39,334 nucleotides of DNA from the NCBI GenBank assembly GCA_019118365.1, contig DWZA01000068.1, positions 1-39,334 on the forward strand. Reading direction: 5' to 3'. A program made the translations under genes and the position numbers. This stretch comes from Candidatus Lachnoclostridium stercoravium (GTDB lineage: Bacteria; Bacillota; Clostridia; Lachnospirales; Lachnospiraceae). The notes under the pieces are model-generated. The model saw only the letters and a list, made by a program, of their open reading frames with translations, was not told the DNA's origin and searched no databases. Shown here one piece after another: positions 8,115 through 16,216 of the stretch (position 1 is the stretch's first letter; each line of letters begins with the position of its first letter).

Positions 8115-8987
8115 ATGAAGATCGGCTGCGTAGTGCTGAATTACAATGATTATGAAAATACAGCGGCCCAGACGGAACGGATCCGGGATTTTTCCTGCCT
8201 GGACGCGGTGATCCTGGTGGACAACGCGTCGCCGGACGGCTCCGGAGAAAGGCTGAAGTCCCTGAAAGGGGATAAGGTGAAGGTCCTTCTTTTAGGAGAA
8301 AATAAAGGCTACGGCGCCGGAAATAACGCAGGGGTGCGGTACGGCTGCAGGGAGCTGGGGCTGACCCATATCATCATCGCCAATCCGGACACGTATTTTG
8401 ACGAAGCGTGCGTCCGGATGCTGGGGAAGGCGTTTGAAACCCACCCGGAGATTGGCGCGGCAGCGGCTCTTATGAAGGATAGTTCCAACGGCAGCCAGGC
8501 GGCCAGCTGGCCTTTAAGAAGCTTTATGGGCGAGCTTCTTAATACCGGACCAGTATGCCGCAGGCTTTTTCGAAAAAAGATCAATTATCCGCCGGAATAT
8601 CTGAACGGGAAAAAGGCGGTTTATGCAGGCGCGGTCCATGGCTCCATGCTCATGGTGGACGGGAAAAAGATGATGGAATGCGGCGGCTATGATGAGCGGG
8701 TGTTCCTCTACGGCGAGGAAAATATCCTGGGGCAGAGGATGAAAGCCCATGGGTTCCGGACAGTACAGCTGTTAAACGTTTCGTACCGTCACGAAAATTC
8801 CGCCAGCATTTCCAGATCCTACGAAAGCTATCTGAAAAGACAGAAGCTGCGCCACGACAGCACCATGTTTTATTTCAAAGAGTATCTCCATATCAGCCGG
8901 CTGCAGGAACTGGCCGCCAGGGCGTTTTTCGCCGTTGTGATGGGCGAGATCTGGTTCTGCAGCAGGGTCTTAAAGATGAAATGGTAA
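8115..8987 (+). CDS. Glycosyltransferase family 2 (GT-A fold)
   Basis: 290 residues. The nucleotide-binding start IGCVVLNYNDYENT with VDNASPDGS, the NKGYGAGNNAGVRYG block and ANPDT carrying the metal-binding Asp are typical of GT2 enzymes of the rhamnosyl/galactofuranosyl group. GGYDERVFLYGEENILGQRM is the acceptor-side ED-type motif. It follows the GT8 gene by 4 bp, so it is in the same operon. The donor sugar cannot be read from the sequence; dTDP-rhamnose and UDP-Galf are the candidates made nearby. Confidence 0.85.
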   Translation: MKIGCVVLNYNDYENTAAQTERIRDFSCLDAVILVDNASPDGSGERLKSLKGDKVKVLLLGENKGYGAGNNAGVRYGCRELGLTHIIIANPDTYFDEACVRMLGKAFETHPEIGAAAALMKDSSNGSQAASWPLRSFMGELLNTGPVCRRLFRKKINYPPEYLNGKKAVYAGAVHGSMLMVDGKKMMECGGYDERVFLYGEENILGQRMKAHGFRTVQLLNVSYRHENSASISRSYESYLKRQKLRHDSTMFYFKEYLHISRLQELAARAFFAVVMGEIWFCSRVLKMKW

Positions 8988-8999
8988 AGGCGGCGCGAG

Positions 9000-9929
9000 A
9001 TGATCACAGTATTGATGGCAGTTTACAATGGAGAAAAATATCTGAGGGAACAGCTGGACTCCATCCTTGCCCAGGACAGCCGGGAACTGGTCGCGGTAGT
9101 TTCTGACGACGGGTCGGCGGACGGCAGCCGGGACATCATCCGGGAATATGCAAAAAAAGAGCCCAACCGGATATTTCCCATTTTTCGGGAAAGGCCTTCC
9201 GGAAGTCCTGAGGCGCATTTCCTGGATCTGATCGCCCAGGGAGAAGGAGAGTACGTCATGCTCAGTGATCAGGACGACGTATGGCTGCCGGGAAAGGTCA
9301 GCCGCCTTATGAAAAAGATGAGATCTATGGAACACAGATACGGAAAGGAGACGCCGATCCTGGTCCATTCGGACATGAAAGTGACGGACGAAAAGCTCCA
9401 TGTGATCGCAGAAAGCTATTTTCGTTATCAGAAGATATCTCCGGAGAGAAATAAACTGTGCCAGCTGCTGGTACAGAATAATGTGACCGGCGGGGCGGTG
9501 ATGATGAACCGGGCGCTGCTTTCTTTGCTCAGAAAAAAGCCGCAGGTCTGCCTTATGCACGACAGCTGGATCGCCCTCGTGGCAGCCTGCTTCGGAAAGA
9601 TCGGATGGGTGGACGAACCGCTGTATCTCTATCGCCAGCACGGCGCCAATTCTCTGGGAGCAAAGGCGGCGGATACGGTTCAGGAAGCGGCGGACCGGTT
9701 AAGGGACGGGAGCAGGGCCAGGGAGAATTACAGGCGGATGTTCGGCCAGGCGGCCTGCCTTTTGAAAATGTATCAGGACCAGCTGAGCAGGGAGCAGATC
9801 CGGACTTTGAAGGCGTTTATCAGACTTCCCCAGCAGGGAAGGATCCCAAAGATCTGTTCCATGATAAAATATGGTTTCACAAAGAACAGCGTGAAAAGGA
9901 CGATCGGCCAGATGCTGTTCATGCCATAG
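9000..9929 (+). CDS. Glycosyltransferase family 2 (RfbG/RgpB-like)
   Basis: 309 residues. ITVLMAVYNGEKYLREQLDS, VSDDGSADGS, and YVMLSDQDDVWLPGKV with the DQDD metal site are the standard motifs of GT2 rhamnosyltransferase-like enzymes. MHDSWIALVAACFG and LYLYRQHGANSLG form the C-terminal acceptor region. The gap from the previous gene is 12 bp and the ribosome site is weak, suggesting translation coupled to the gene before it. The donor is unproven. Confidence 0.85.
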   Translation: MITVLMAVYNGEKYLREQLDSILAQDSRELVAVVSDDGSADGSRDIIREYAKKEPNRIFPIFRERPSGSPEAHFLDLIAQGEGEYVMLSDQDDVWLPGKVSRLMKKMRSMEHRYGKETPILVHSDMKVTDEKLHVIAESYFRYQKISPERNKLCQLLVQNNVTGGAVMMNRALLSLLRKKPQVCLMHDSWIALVAACFGKIGWVDEPLYLYRQHGANSLGAKAADTVQEAADRLRDGSRARENYRRMFGQAACLLKMYQDQLSREQIRTLKAFIRLPQQGRIPKICSMIKYGFTKNSVKRTIGQMLFMP

Positions 9930-9953
9930 AGGAAGCGGATGCAGGAGACAAAA

Positions 9954-10955
9954 ATGGAAGAAAAAAAGATTTCAGAACAGAAAACCCAAAGGCCGGCAGT
10001 GAGTATATGCTGTCTGGCCTATAATCATGAAAAATATATCCGGGACGCCCTGGACAGCTTCCTCGCCCAGAAGACGTCGTTTCCCATCGAAGTTCTGATC
10101 CACGACGACGCTTCCACAGACGGGACGGCGGATATCATCCGGGAGTATGAAAAAAAGTATCCGGATATCATAAAGCCTGTTTACCAGACGGAGAACCAGT
10201 ATTCAAAAGGCGTGAAAAATATCAGCGGGATCTTCAATTTTCCCAGAGCCAAAGGCCGTTATATCGCCATGTGCGAAGGAGACGATTACTGGACGGATCC
10301 GGATAAACTGGAAAAACAGGTGGCTTATCTGGACAGCCATCCCGGCTGCAGCCTGTGCTTTCACAGCGCCAGACAGGTGACTGTGGACGGATCGATCACG
10401 GACGGATACATGAGACCGTACAGAAAGGACCGAAAGGTTTCGCCGGAGGAGATCATCGACAAGACCTCCGGCTACGCTATGAATTCCATGGTGTTTCCAG
10501 TGGAAGTGGTAGAACATATCCCGGATTATTACTGGAACTGCCCCATCGGGGATATCCCCATGCAGCTGATGATGGCCGAAAAAGGCTGGGCCTACTATAT
10601 GGACGAAGCCATGAGCGTTTACCGGGTGGGAGTGGCCGGTTCCTGGACCGCTCAGATGAAATCCGGGGACTATGAGAAAAAGCAGAAGGAATACTGCCGC
10701 CAGATGGAAGCGATGTACCGGGAGTTTGACCGGGAGACTGGCGGAAAATATCACAAACAGGCGGTAAACGCGGCGAGAAGGATCGGCTTTCTTACAAAGG
10801 TCAATACGAAACATTACGACGAAGTTCTGGACAGGAAAAACAGGAAATTTTACCGGGAGCTGAATTTCAGGACCCGCTTTTTTATCCGTTTTGAGATCCT
10901 GTGCCCGTCTCTCTACCGCTGGCTCCAGAAAAAAGCCACAGGAAGGAACGGATGA
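9954..10955 (+). CDS. Glycosyltransferase family 2
   Basis: 333 residues. The GT-A core starts at VSICCLAYNHEKYI, with HDDASTDGT and the metal-binding segment MCEGDDYWTDPDKLEKQ. The latter is a pattern common in clostridial and streptococcal capsule glycosyltransferases. ATG 9954 has AGGAGA (9943-9948) 5 bp upstream; the in-frame ATG at 9939 has poorer spacing. The C-terminal 60 residues are basic and amphipathic, ending near LCPSLYRWLQKK, and probably lie on the membrane. The specific linkage is unknown. Confidence 0.83.
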   Translation: MEEKKISEQKTQRPAVSICCLAYNHEKYIRDALDSFLAQKTSFPIEVLIHDDASTDGTADIIREYEKKYPDIIKPVYQTENQYSKGVKNISGIFNFPRAKGRYIAMCEGDDYWTDPDKLEKQVAYLDSHPGCSLCFHSARQVTVDGSITDGYMRPYRKDRKVSPEEIIDKTSGYAMNSMVFPVEVVEHIPDYYWNCPIGDIPMQLMMAEKGWAYYMDEAMSVYRVGVAGSWTAQMKSGDYEKKQKEYCRQMEAMYREFDRETGGKYHKQAVNAARRIGFLTKVNTKHYDEVLDRKNRKFYRELNFRTRFFIRFEILCPSLYRWLQKKATGRNG

Positions 10956-11006
10956 GGGAAAGGCCGAAAGGCCGGATACGGAAAAACCGTCAGGAGGAAT
11001 GATGAT

Positions 11007-12455
11007 TTGGCAGAGAATTCAATGAAAGATAAGGTGGTGAACGGCCTTTTCTGGAAGCTTCTGGAAAATGGAGGCGCCCAGGGGATCCAGTTTGTTGTGG
11101 CGGTGATCCTGGCCCGCCTTTTGACGCCGGAAGAATACGGGACCGTAGGCATCATCACGATCTTTATCATTATAGCAAATGTGATCGTACAGAACGGGTT
11201 CAGCACAGCTCTTGTGCAGAAATTTGAAGCGGATGAAAAAGACTTTTCTTCCGTGTTTTATTTTGGCCTGGCTGCGGCGCTGGTGATGTACGGGGTACTT
11301 TTCCTCTGCGCTCCCCTGATCGCGCAGTTTTACGGCGATCCGATCCTCTGCCCTTTGGTGAGAGTCCTGGGGATCGTACTGTTCCCAGGTTCGGTCATCT
11401 CAGTGCAGACGGCTTATGTGTCCAGAAAAATGGAGTTTAAGGCTCTTTTTAAGGCAACTATGGGCGCGGTGATCATTTCCGGCGCGGGAAGTATCTGGAT
11501 GGCTGTGGAAGGCATGGGCGTCTGGGCCATGGCGGGACAGCAGATCCTCTATTATTTTGCCCTTATGGGAGGCCTTTTCCTGGACCTTACCTGGAAGCCC
11601 CGGCTGGTATTTTCCATAAGAAGGATCCGCTCCATGTTCCGTTTTGGATGGAAGCTTCTCTGCGCGGCCCTGATCGATACCCTTTTCAGCAATCTGTACG
11701 GCCTGATCATGGGAAAGATCTACAACCAGGCGGTCCTTGGGATCTATAACCGGGGCGAACAGTTTCCGAAGCTGATCGCCACCAATCTGGGTGCGGCGAT
11801 CCAGTCCGTGCTCCTTCCTGCTTTTGCGAAGGAACAGGACGACGTGAACCAGGTGCGAAATATGGCGAGGAAGGCCATCCAGGTAAGTTCCTATACAGTC
11901 CTGCCTATGCTGATCGGCATGATGGCGGTGGCGGATACCATGGTCCTGGCCCTTCTGGGGGAAAGGTGGCTGGTGTGCGTGCCTTTCCTTAGGATCATGT
12001 GCGTCGCATACTGCTTTTATCCGATCCATATCACTAATCTCCAGGCGATCAACGCCATGGGAAGAAGCGATATTTTCCTGAAACTGGAAGTGATGAAGAA
12101 GGTGGTAGGCATCGCAGGATTGCTGATCGGCGTGCAGTTCGGAGCTATCGTGATGGTCAGCATCAAGGCGTTTGTGGATTTTGTGTGTATTTTTATAAAT
12201 GCGTGGCCTAATAGGAAGATCCTGAACTACAGCATTGGAAGCCAGTGGAAGGACATGTTCCCGTCTCTGTGCCTGTCCATAGCTATGGGCCTGATCGTAT
12301 ACGGGCTGGGGCAGTTCATCCCTGGAGCTTGGCTGCGCCTGGCAGTGCAGATGGCGGCGGGAGCCGCCGTGTATGTGGCGCTGTCGTTTGTATTTCATAT
12401 AGAAAGCTTTACTTATTTAGTGGATATCGTAAAGAAAAGAACAGGAAGGATTTAA
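11007..12455 (+). CDS. Wzx-like lipid-linked oligosaccharide flippase
   Basis: 482 residues with 12 or more hydrophobic segments. The start DKVVNGLFWKLLENGGAQG, ILARLLTPEEYGTVGI and FSTALVQ are typical of the polysaccharide transporter (PST/TuaB/Wzx) family, which flips undecaprenyl-linked repeats across the membrane. The start is TTG 11007, with AGGAGG (10992-10997) 9 bp upstream; the first in-frame ATG is 15 bp later at 11022 and too far from that site. A GGCC-GAAA-GGCC mini hairpin lies in the 51-bp gap before it. A second flippase-like gene is at 18064. Confidence 0.9.
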   Translation: MAENSMKDKVVNGLFWKLLENGGAQGIQFVVAVILARLLTPEEYGTVGIITIFIIIANVIVQNGFSTALVQKFEADEKDFSSVFYFGLAAALVMYGVLFLCAPLIAQFYGDPILCPLVRVLGIVLFPGSVISVQTAYVSRKMEFKALFKATMGAVIISGAGSIWMAVEGMGVWAMAGQQILYYFALMGGLFLDLTWKPRLVFSIRRIRSMFRFGWKLLCAALIDTLFSNLYGLIMGKIYNQAVLGIYNRGEQFPKLIATNLGAAIQSVLLPAFAKEQDDVNQVRNMARKAIQVSSYTVLPMLIGMMAVADTMVLALLGERWLVCVPFLRIMCVAYCFYPIHITNLQAINAMGRSDIFLKLEVMKKVVGIAGLLIGVQFGAIVMVSIKAFVDFVCIFINAWPNRKILNYSIGSQWKDMFPSLCLSIAMGLIVYGLGQFIPGAWLRLAVQMAAGAAVYVALSFVFHIESFTYLVDIVKKRTGRI

Positions 12456-12456
12456 A

Positions 12457-13434
12457 ATGAAGAAAGCGCTTGTTACGGCAATCGGATCGTTTGCCTCGGA
12501 CATTGTGATAAAGACGCTGAAAGAAGAGGGGATATACGTGATCGGCTGCGACATCTACCCAAAGGAATGGGTCGCCCAATCTCTGGAAACGGATGGATTT
12601 TATCAGGCGCCTTATGCGGCGGACAAAGAGACGTATATCGCTTTTATAAAAAAGGTGTGCAGAGAGAATGGAGTTTCCTTCCTCCTTCCCCTGACGGACG
12701 CGGAGGTGGACGTTTTAAACGGCAGCAGGGAAGAACTGGAACGGGAGCTTCCGGATACTGCTCTCTGCCTTTCCGGAAAGGAAACAATAGCTCTTTGCCG
12801 CAATAAAGAGAGGCTTGAAAAGTTTGTCCGGGAAAATGGGATATGCAGGACCATCCCGTCGCTTGTGTTTGCCGATGTGAAAGACGACCTGGAGGGGAAG
12901 ATCCCCTGGGAGAAGACGGTCTTAAAGCCGGTTGACGGCAGGAGCAGCAGCGGCCTGTTCCGCGTGTATGAGAAGGAAAAACTTCCGGTCTACGCCGGGC
13001 TGATCGATGAAAACGCCAGATATCTGGTCCAGCCGCTGATCGAGGGGACGGTCATTACCGTAGATGTGGTAAGAGATGAAAAAGGAAATTTTGCCGCGGT
13101 TCCCAGAAAAGAGCATCTGCGCACCTTAAACGGAGCCGGGACCAGCGTGGAAGTATTCCGAGATGAAAGCCTGGAAGAGATCTGCAGGGAGATCGCGGAC
13201 AGACTGGATATAAAAGGCTGCGTAAACTTTGAATTTATCGAGGAAACGTCCACAGGAAAGAGATATTTTATGGAATGTAACCCCCGCTTTGCCGGCGGGG
13301 CAGCCTTCAGCTGCGCGGCAGGCTGCAACGTGGTGAAAAAGCATATCCAGGTGTTCCGGGATGGAGAAATGGAGGCCGGAAACGAAGCGGTTCCCTGCTA
13401 CATTGCCAGGAAATATCAGGAGTATAGGATGTAA
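12457..13434 (+). CDS. ATP-grasp family enzyme
   Basis: 325 residues. The N-terminal Rossmann-like pre-ATP-grasp domain starts ALVTAIGSFASDIVIKTL. The central ATP-binding part contains TVLKPVDGRSSSGL and YLVQPLIEGTVITVDVV. The C-terminal FEFIEETSTGKRYFMECNPR carries the Mg-binding E and N residues of ATP-grasp ligases. Such genes recur in capsule loci, and carbamoyl-phosphate-synthase-like ATP-grasp proteins ligate carboxylates to amines. It could decorate the glycan, for example with an amino acid, but the substrate is unknown. It starts one base after the flippase stop, so it belongs to that operon and ends it. Confidence 0.8.
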   Translation: MKKALVTAIGSFASDIVIKTLKEEGIYVIGCDIYPKEWVAQSLETDGFYQAPYAADKETYIAFIKKVCRENGVSFLLPLTDAEVDVLNGSREELERELPDTALCLSGKETIALCRNKERLEKFVRENGICRTIPSLVFADVKDDLEGKIPWEKTVLKPVDGRSSSGLFRVYEKEKLPVYAGLIDENARYLVQPLIEGTVITVDVVRDEKGNFAAVPRKEHLRTLNGAGTSVEVFRDESLEEICREIADRLDIKGCVNFEFIEETSTGKRYFMECNPRFAGGAAFSCAAGCNVVKKHIQVFRDGEMEAGNEAVPCYIARKYQEYRM

Positions 13435-13458
13435 AGAAGGTTGGAAAAGAGGTAGAGT

Positions 13459-13956
13459 ATGGAAAAAGTAATAGGATTTCATAATCCGGATGAAGAATAT
13501 GGATTTTTGAGCAATTGGTATCTGTCAGAATTTTCTATAGACGGCCTTGTTTTTTCTTCTATGGAACAATACATGATGTATAAAAAAGCCGAATTATTCC
13601 GGGATCAGGAAATAGGAAAAAGAATTTTAAATACTCAGAATGTGGGCGAGATCAAAGCGTTAGGCCGTCAGGTCAAAAATTACAGCGACATAATCTGGAA
13701 CGGAAGAAGGCAGATAATCGTTTATCGGGGGCTTTTAGAGAAATTTTCCCAAAATGAAGATCTGAGAAAAAAGCTTCTGGATACAGGAGAAAGTATCCTG
13801 GCGGAGTGCGCTGTACAGGATCGGATATGGGGGATCGGCCTGTCAATGAAAGATGAAAGAAGATTTCGGATTGAACAATGGAAAGGCCAGAACCTGCTGG
13901 GATTCGCACTGATGGAAGTCCGGAAATCCAATTCGCAAGGTAATGTTGAATCATAA
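13459..13956 (+). CDS. NADAR family protein (YbiA-like N-glycosidase fold)
   Basis: 165 residues. The sequence GFLSNWYLSEFSIDG, SSMEQYMMYKKAELF, the LGRQVKNY block, KFSQNEDLRKKLLDTG and the signature DRIWGIGLS match the NADAR/YbiA (DUF1768) family. Members act on riboflavin intermediates or remove ADP-ribose from modified nucleic acid. GGTAGAG precedes the ATG. The gene is more AT-rich than its neighbours, suggesting transfer. Its last ten or so codons, from about SNSQGNVES, lie in a repeat that recurs at 24455, so the native C-terminus was replaced by the element. Its role in a polysaccharide locus is unclear. Confidence 0.85.
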   Translation: MEKVIGFHNPDEEYGFLSNWYLSEFSIDGLVFSSMEQYMMYKKAELFRDQEIGKRILNTQNVGEIKALGRQVKNYSDIIWNGRRQIIVYRGLLEKFSQNEDLRKKLLDTGESILAECAVQDRIWGIGLSMKDERRFRIEQWKGQNLLGFALMEVRKSNSQGNVES

Positions 13957-14108
13957 TAAGGCAAAACGGTCTTTCACGTGTTCCAGTTCCTAAAGCTGGC
14001 TGCAAAGTCACACGTTTTCAGACCGCTTTTGCCTTATCTGTGATCCGCAAAATTACATTTACAAATCATTTTCAAGCTTCTGTACAATAGATGTCTACTT
14101 TGCGAATT
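13930..14108. mobile_element. MITE-like element with 13-bp terminal inverted repeats
   Basis: AATTCGCAAGGTA (13930-13942) and TACTTTGCGAATT (14096-14108) are inverted repeats with one mismatch, enclosing 179 bp without a coding frame. Just inside, ATAAGGCAAAACGGTCT (13956-13972) pairs with AGACCGCTTTTGCCTTAT (14020-14037), giving a hairpin that could terminate transcription both ways. The left 39 bp recur at 24455-24494 with four differences. The left end overlaps the 3' end of the NADAR gene. No target duplication was resolved. Confidence 0.55.
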
Positions 14109-14168
14109 GCAGGTCTGGAAATCCATTACTTGACAACGCGGCAAAACGTTTAGAAGTAGCGACCAATA

Positions 14169-14369
14169 AAAATATCCATATCTATAAGCAAACGATTCGG
14201 CAGAATCGGGGCAGTTTTGCGAGCATAGCGCAGGTGAGAAGATCTCTGTCTGAGCTCCGAAAGGAGCGAGTTTAGATCTTCTCACCTGTGATAGGCGGCG
14301 CAGCAAAAGCTGCACCGATTGCCGTGTTTGCGATAGATATGGATATTTTCCTTTTTCCCGCCGAATCGT
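14169..14369. ncRNA. Candidate large structured RNA or folded DNA element
   Basis: Arms AAAATATCCATATCTAT (14169-14185) and ATAGATATGGATATTTT (14333-14349) are a perfect 17-bp pair. Inside, GCAAAC..CGGC..AATCGG.GCAG.TTTTGC pairs imperfectly with the mirrored arm near 14298-14331. Deeper, CAGGTGAGAAGATCT (14231-14245) and AGATCTTCTCACCTG (14274-14288) pair perfectly, and the tip GCTCC-GAAA-GGAGC (14254-14267) is a GNRA-capped hairpin. ACGATTCGGC (14192-14201) is perfectly complementary to GCCGAATCGT (14360-14369) across the first arm, which would form a pseudoknot, or it can fold locally on GAATCG. No coding frame explains it. Strand and transcription are unknown. Confidence 0.4.
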
Positions 14370-14376
14370 AAGTATA

Positions 14377-14512
14377 CCGGACGGCTTATCTTCTTGCCCG
14401 GACAAGGCCGGACAAGAAGCATCGTATATCCATCCGATGTGAAAAGAGCAGGAGTATCATGCTTATAAGCAAGCTTAACGCCTGATACTCCTGCTCTTTT
14501 CTCGCCGTCCGG
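14377..14512. repeat. Hairpin repeat element, copy 3
   Basis: Ends CCGGACGGC (14377-14385) and GCCGTCCGG (14504-14512) pair perfectly. A 5' hairpin (14386-14420; TCTTCTTG..CCGG/CCGG..CAAGAAG) matches that of the copy at 2912. The main 19-bp stem (14441-14459 with 14483-14501) has a sequence unlike the other copies but is perfectly complementary. It is capped by the conserved AAGCAAGCTT-AACGCC loop. It sits just after the L,D-transpeptidase stop codon, where its stem could end that minus-strand transcript. Confidence 0.75.
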
Positions 14513-14517
14513 ATTAT

Positions 14518-16056
14518 TTACGCTAAATTATTCTCTGGAACGGACGGGTCGGTCGGGTCATATTTCTGTGTCATCGGGATGATCCACTCGATCGCCGGAC
14601 GGTCATAAGGCCCTGGCGTCGGGGAGTTGTAGATCTCCACTGTGGTTCCTACCGGGCAGTTGTCGTAGATCCATTTGGCGTCTCCGGCTTTGTAACGGAT
14701 ACATCCGGCGGATCTTGCCACGCCCAGGAAGTTGTATGTTTCCGGCCATAAGGTATATGGATCCGGAGAATCGTAGATCAGGGAATGCATAAGGAAGCTT
14801 CCCGTTACTCGCGTAAGATACTGGCAGTAAACATTGTTGATCATCAGGTTCCAGCGGAGCTTCTGAGGAGTCTTAAAGGTTCCGATCGGCGTATCGTCGC
14901 CAGGAGAGCAGAGGAACGTCTTCACCGGGATGATGTAGCCGTTTGCTCCGTCAGCTGCATAGACGGTAGTAGTGGCCATCTGCTTGTTGATCCGGATCAG
15001 GTAGGAACTCTGCTTGCCGATGATCGGTTCAAGATCCGTAACAAGCTTTCCTGTTTCGTCAAAATAATATTTATAACCGTCGATGTACTGCCATCCGGTC
15101 ACTGCCTGATTGTTGATAAAGTAATAACGGTCCCTGTATTTCCAGGCCCATCCGGTAAACGGAGCGCCGTTTCCGTTGGAATATGTAGCTACGCCGTCGC
15201 CTGTGATGACTCCGTCAGGAGCGGCGGATTCCAGGGCGTGTTCTGTCGGATAAGGCCATGGCTCTCCTTCTCTTCCCCACAGAGCAAGACGGAAGGACTT
15301 GATATATTTGCCCTGTCCCATGGTTCCGGCGGTGCCGCCGTCATTGGTCCAGTCCAGCTCGGTGCCGTCGTTTAAGACTGCGGAATAGTAAAGTGTGAAC
15401 TTATTGCCGGCAAAGCCTACCAGTTTAAACTGGATCGCTTCTACGCTGGTGCCGACCGGATATTCGGTCGTGTGCTCGCCGTTCATAGCCCACGGGGACC
15501 AGCCGATGGAGCTTGTAAAGGTACGGTAATAGATGTCGCCGTTAATATTATTTAAATAAATACACAGAGAACGGAAGCCCGCATCCCCGGCAGTGATCGG
15601 TTCGTCGCCTAAAACCGGGTTCGTCCATGTGTTTTCATGGGTCATGACCTGTGAGTGCAGATATGGCGTATTGGCCTGGATCACTTCCTGAGAAACCTGC
15701 TCCTGTCCGGCTGCGCTGCCTTCGGATGTTCCTTCTGCCGCCGCGGCGTCCTGGCTGGTCTGCCCTTCTCCAGAAGCTTCTGTACCCTGGGCGCCGTCAG
15801 TTTCTGCGGCCTGTCCCTCAGAACTCTGCGTCTCGGAAGTCTGCCCCTCCGCAGCCTGAGACTCGCCCTCCTGAGTCTGGTCGGGGATGATATGGATCGC
15901 CTGGCCGTCCTCAGCAGGCTGGTCTTCTGTCTGAGCCGCCGTACTGTTCTCTCCTACGTAATCACCTGGGCCGTCCGCAAAGGATGCGAAGCTGCTTCCT
16001 AAAATAAGGGAAGCGGCCAGTACCATCGCGGCGGAACGCTTGAATAGTCTGTGCAT
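14518..16056 (-). CDS. Secreted L,D-transpeptidase (YkuD) with wall-binding repeats
   Basis: 512 residues from ATG 16056, chosen because AGGAGG (16067-16072 on this strand) lies 10 bp upstream; an in-frame ATG at 16089 lacks a site. Domains in order: a signal peptide (basic MHRLFKRS, hydrophobic AAMVLAASLILG, cleavage near SFA-DG); about 90 residues of low-complexity Q/E/G/A/S linker; a region rich in Trp and Gly resembling clostridial hydrophobic-W repeats; one or two choline-binding-type repeats (GWQYIDGYKYYFDETGK); and a C-terminal YkuD domain. The catalytic segment reads ARSAGCIRY with Cys near 452, and HSLIYD near 424 holds the partner His. YkuD enzymes form 3-3 peptidoglycan cross-links or attach proteins. 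The usual SHGC has Ala for His here. Confidence 0.9.
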   Translation of the reverse strand: MHRLFKRSAAMVLAASLILGSSFASFADGPGDYVGENSTAAQTEDQPAEDGQAIHIIPDQTQEGESQAAEGQTSETQSSEGQAAETDGAQGTEASGEGQTSQDAAAAEGTSEGSAAGQEQVSQEVIQANTPYLHSQVMTHENTWTNPVLGDEPITAGDAGFRSLCIYLNNINGDIYYRTFTSSIGWSPWAMNGEHTTEYPVGTSVEAIQFKLVGFAGNKFTLYYSAVLNDGTELDWTNDGGTAGTMGQGKYIKSFRLALWGREGEPWPYPTEHALESAAPDGVITGDGVATYSNGNGAPFTGWAWKYRDRYYFINNQAVTGWQYIDGYKYYFDETGKLVTDLEPIIGKQSSYLIRINKQMATTTVYAADGANGYIIPVKTFLCSPGDDTPIGTFKTPQKLRWNLMINNVYCQYLTRVTGSFLMHSLIYDSPDPYTLWPETYNFLGVARSAGCIRYKAGDAKWIYDNCPVGTTVEIYNSPTPGPYDRPAIEWIIPMTQKYDPTDPSVPENNLA

Positions 16057-16081
16057 CGGTAAGTAACCTCCTAAATCTATA

Positions 16082-16111
16082 TTGTACAAAAAATATTATC
16101 TATGCTATAAT
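16082..16111 (+). promoter_or_regulatory. Promoter of the 16217 operon (extended -10)
   Basis: TTGTAC (16082-16087) and a perfect TATAAT (16106-16111) are 18 bp apart, with TG at 16103-16104. It faces the aminotransferase gene and lies back to back with the start of the L,D-transpeptidase gene, leaving a leader of about 100 nt. It probably drives the genes from 16217 onward. Confidence 0.6.
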
Positions 16112-16216
16112 CTAACACATATGTGGGAAAAATTCCAGAGGCGAAATGCGAATTATGACGCTTATTACGAAATCGTAAATAAAAAGAAATCTTAACGTAA
16201 GAAGAAGGTGCGCAGA

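Noticed and set aside
11400-12398. Minus-strand open frame of 332 codons opposite the flippase gene
   Set aside because: Its His/Asp/Arg-rich composition is typical of the antisense of a hydrophobic membrane protein; it is a shadow frame.
14169-14349. 6S RNA
   Set aside because: Length and rod shape are suggestive, but there is no clear central bubble and the crossing 10-bp pair and long perfect stems are unlike 6S RNA.
2912-14512. CRISPR array or repeats
   Set aside because: The repeated elements are few, kilobases apart, hairpin-like and without regular spacers; no cas gene is present.
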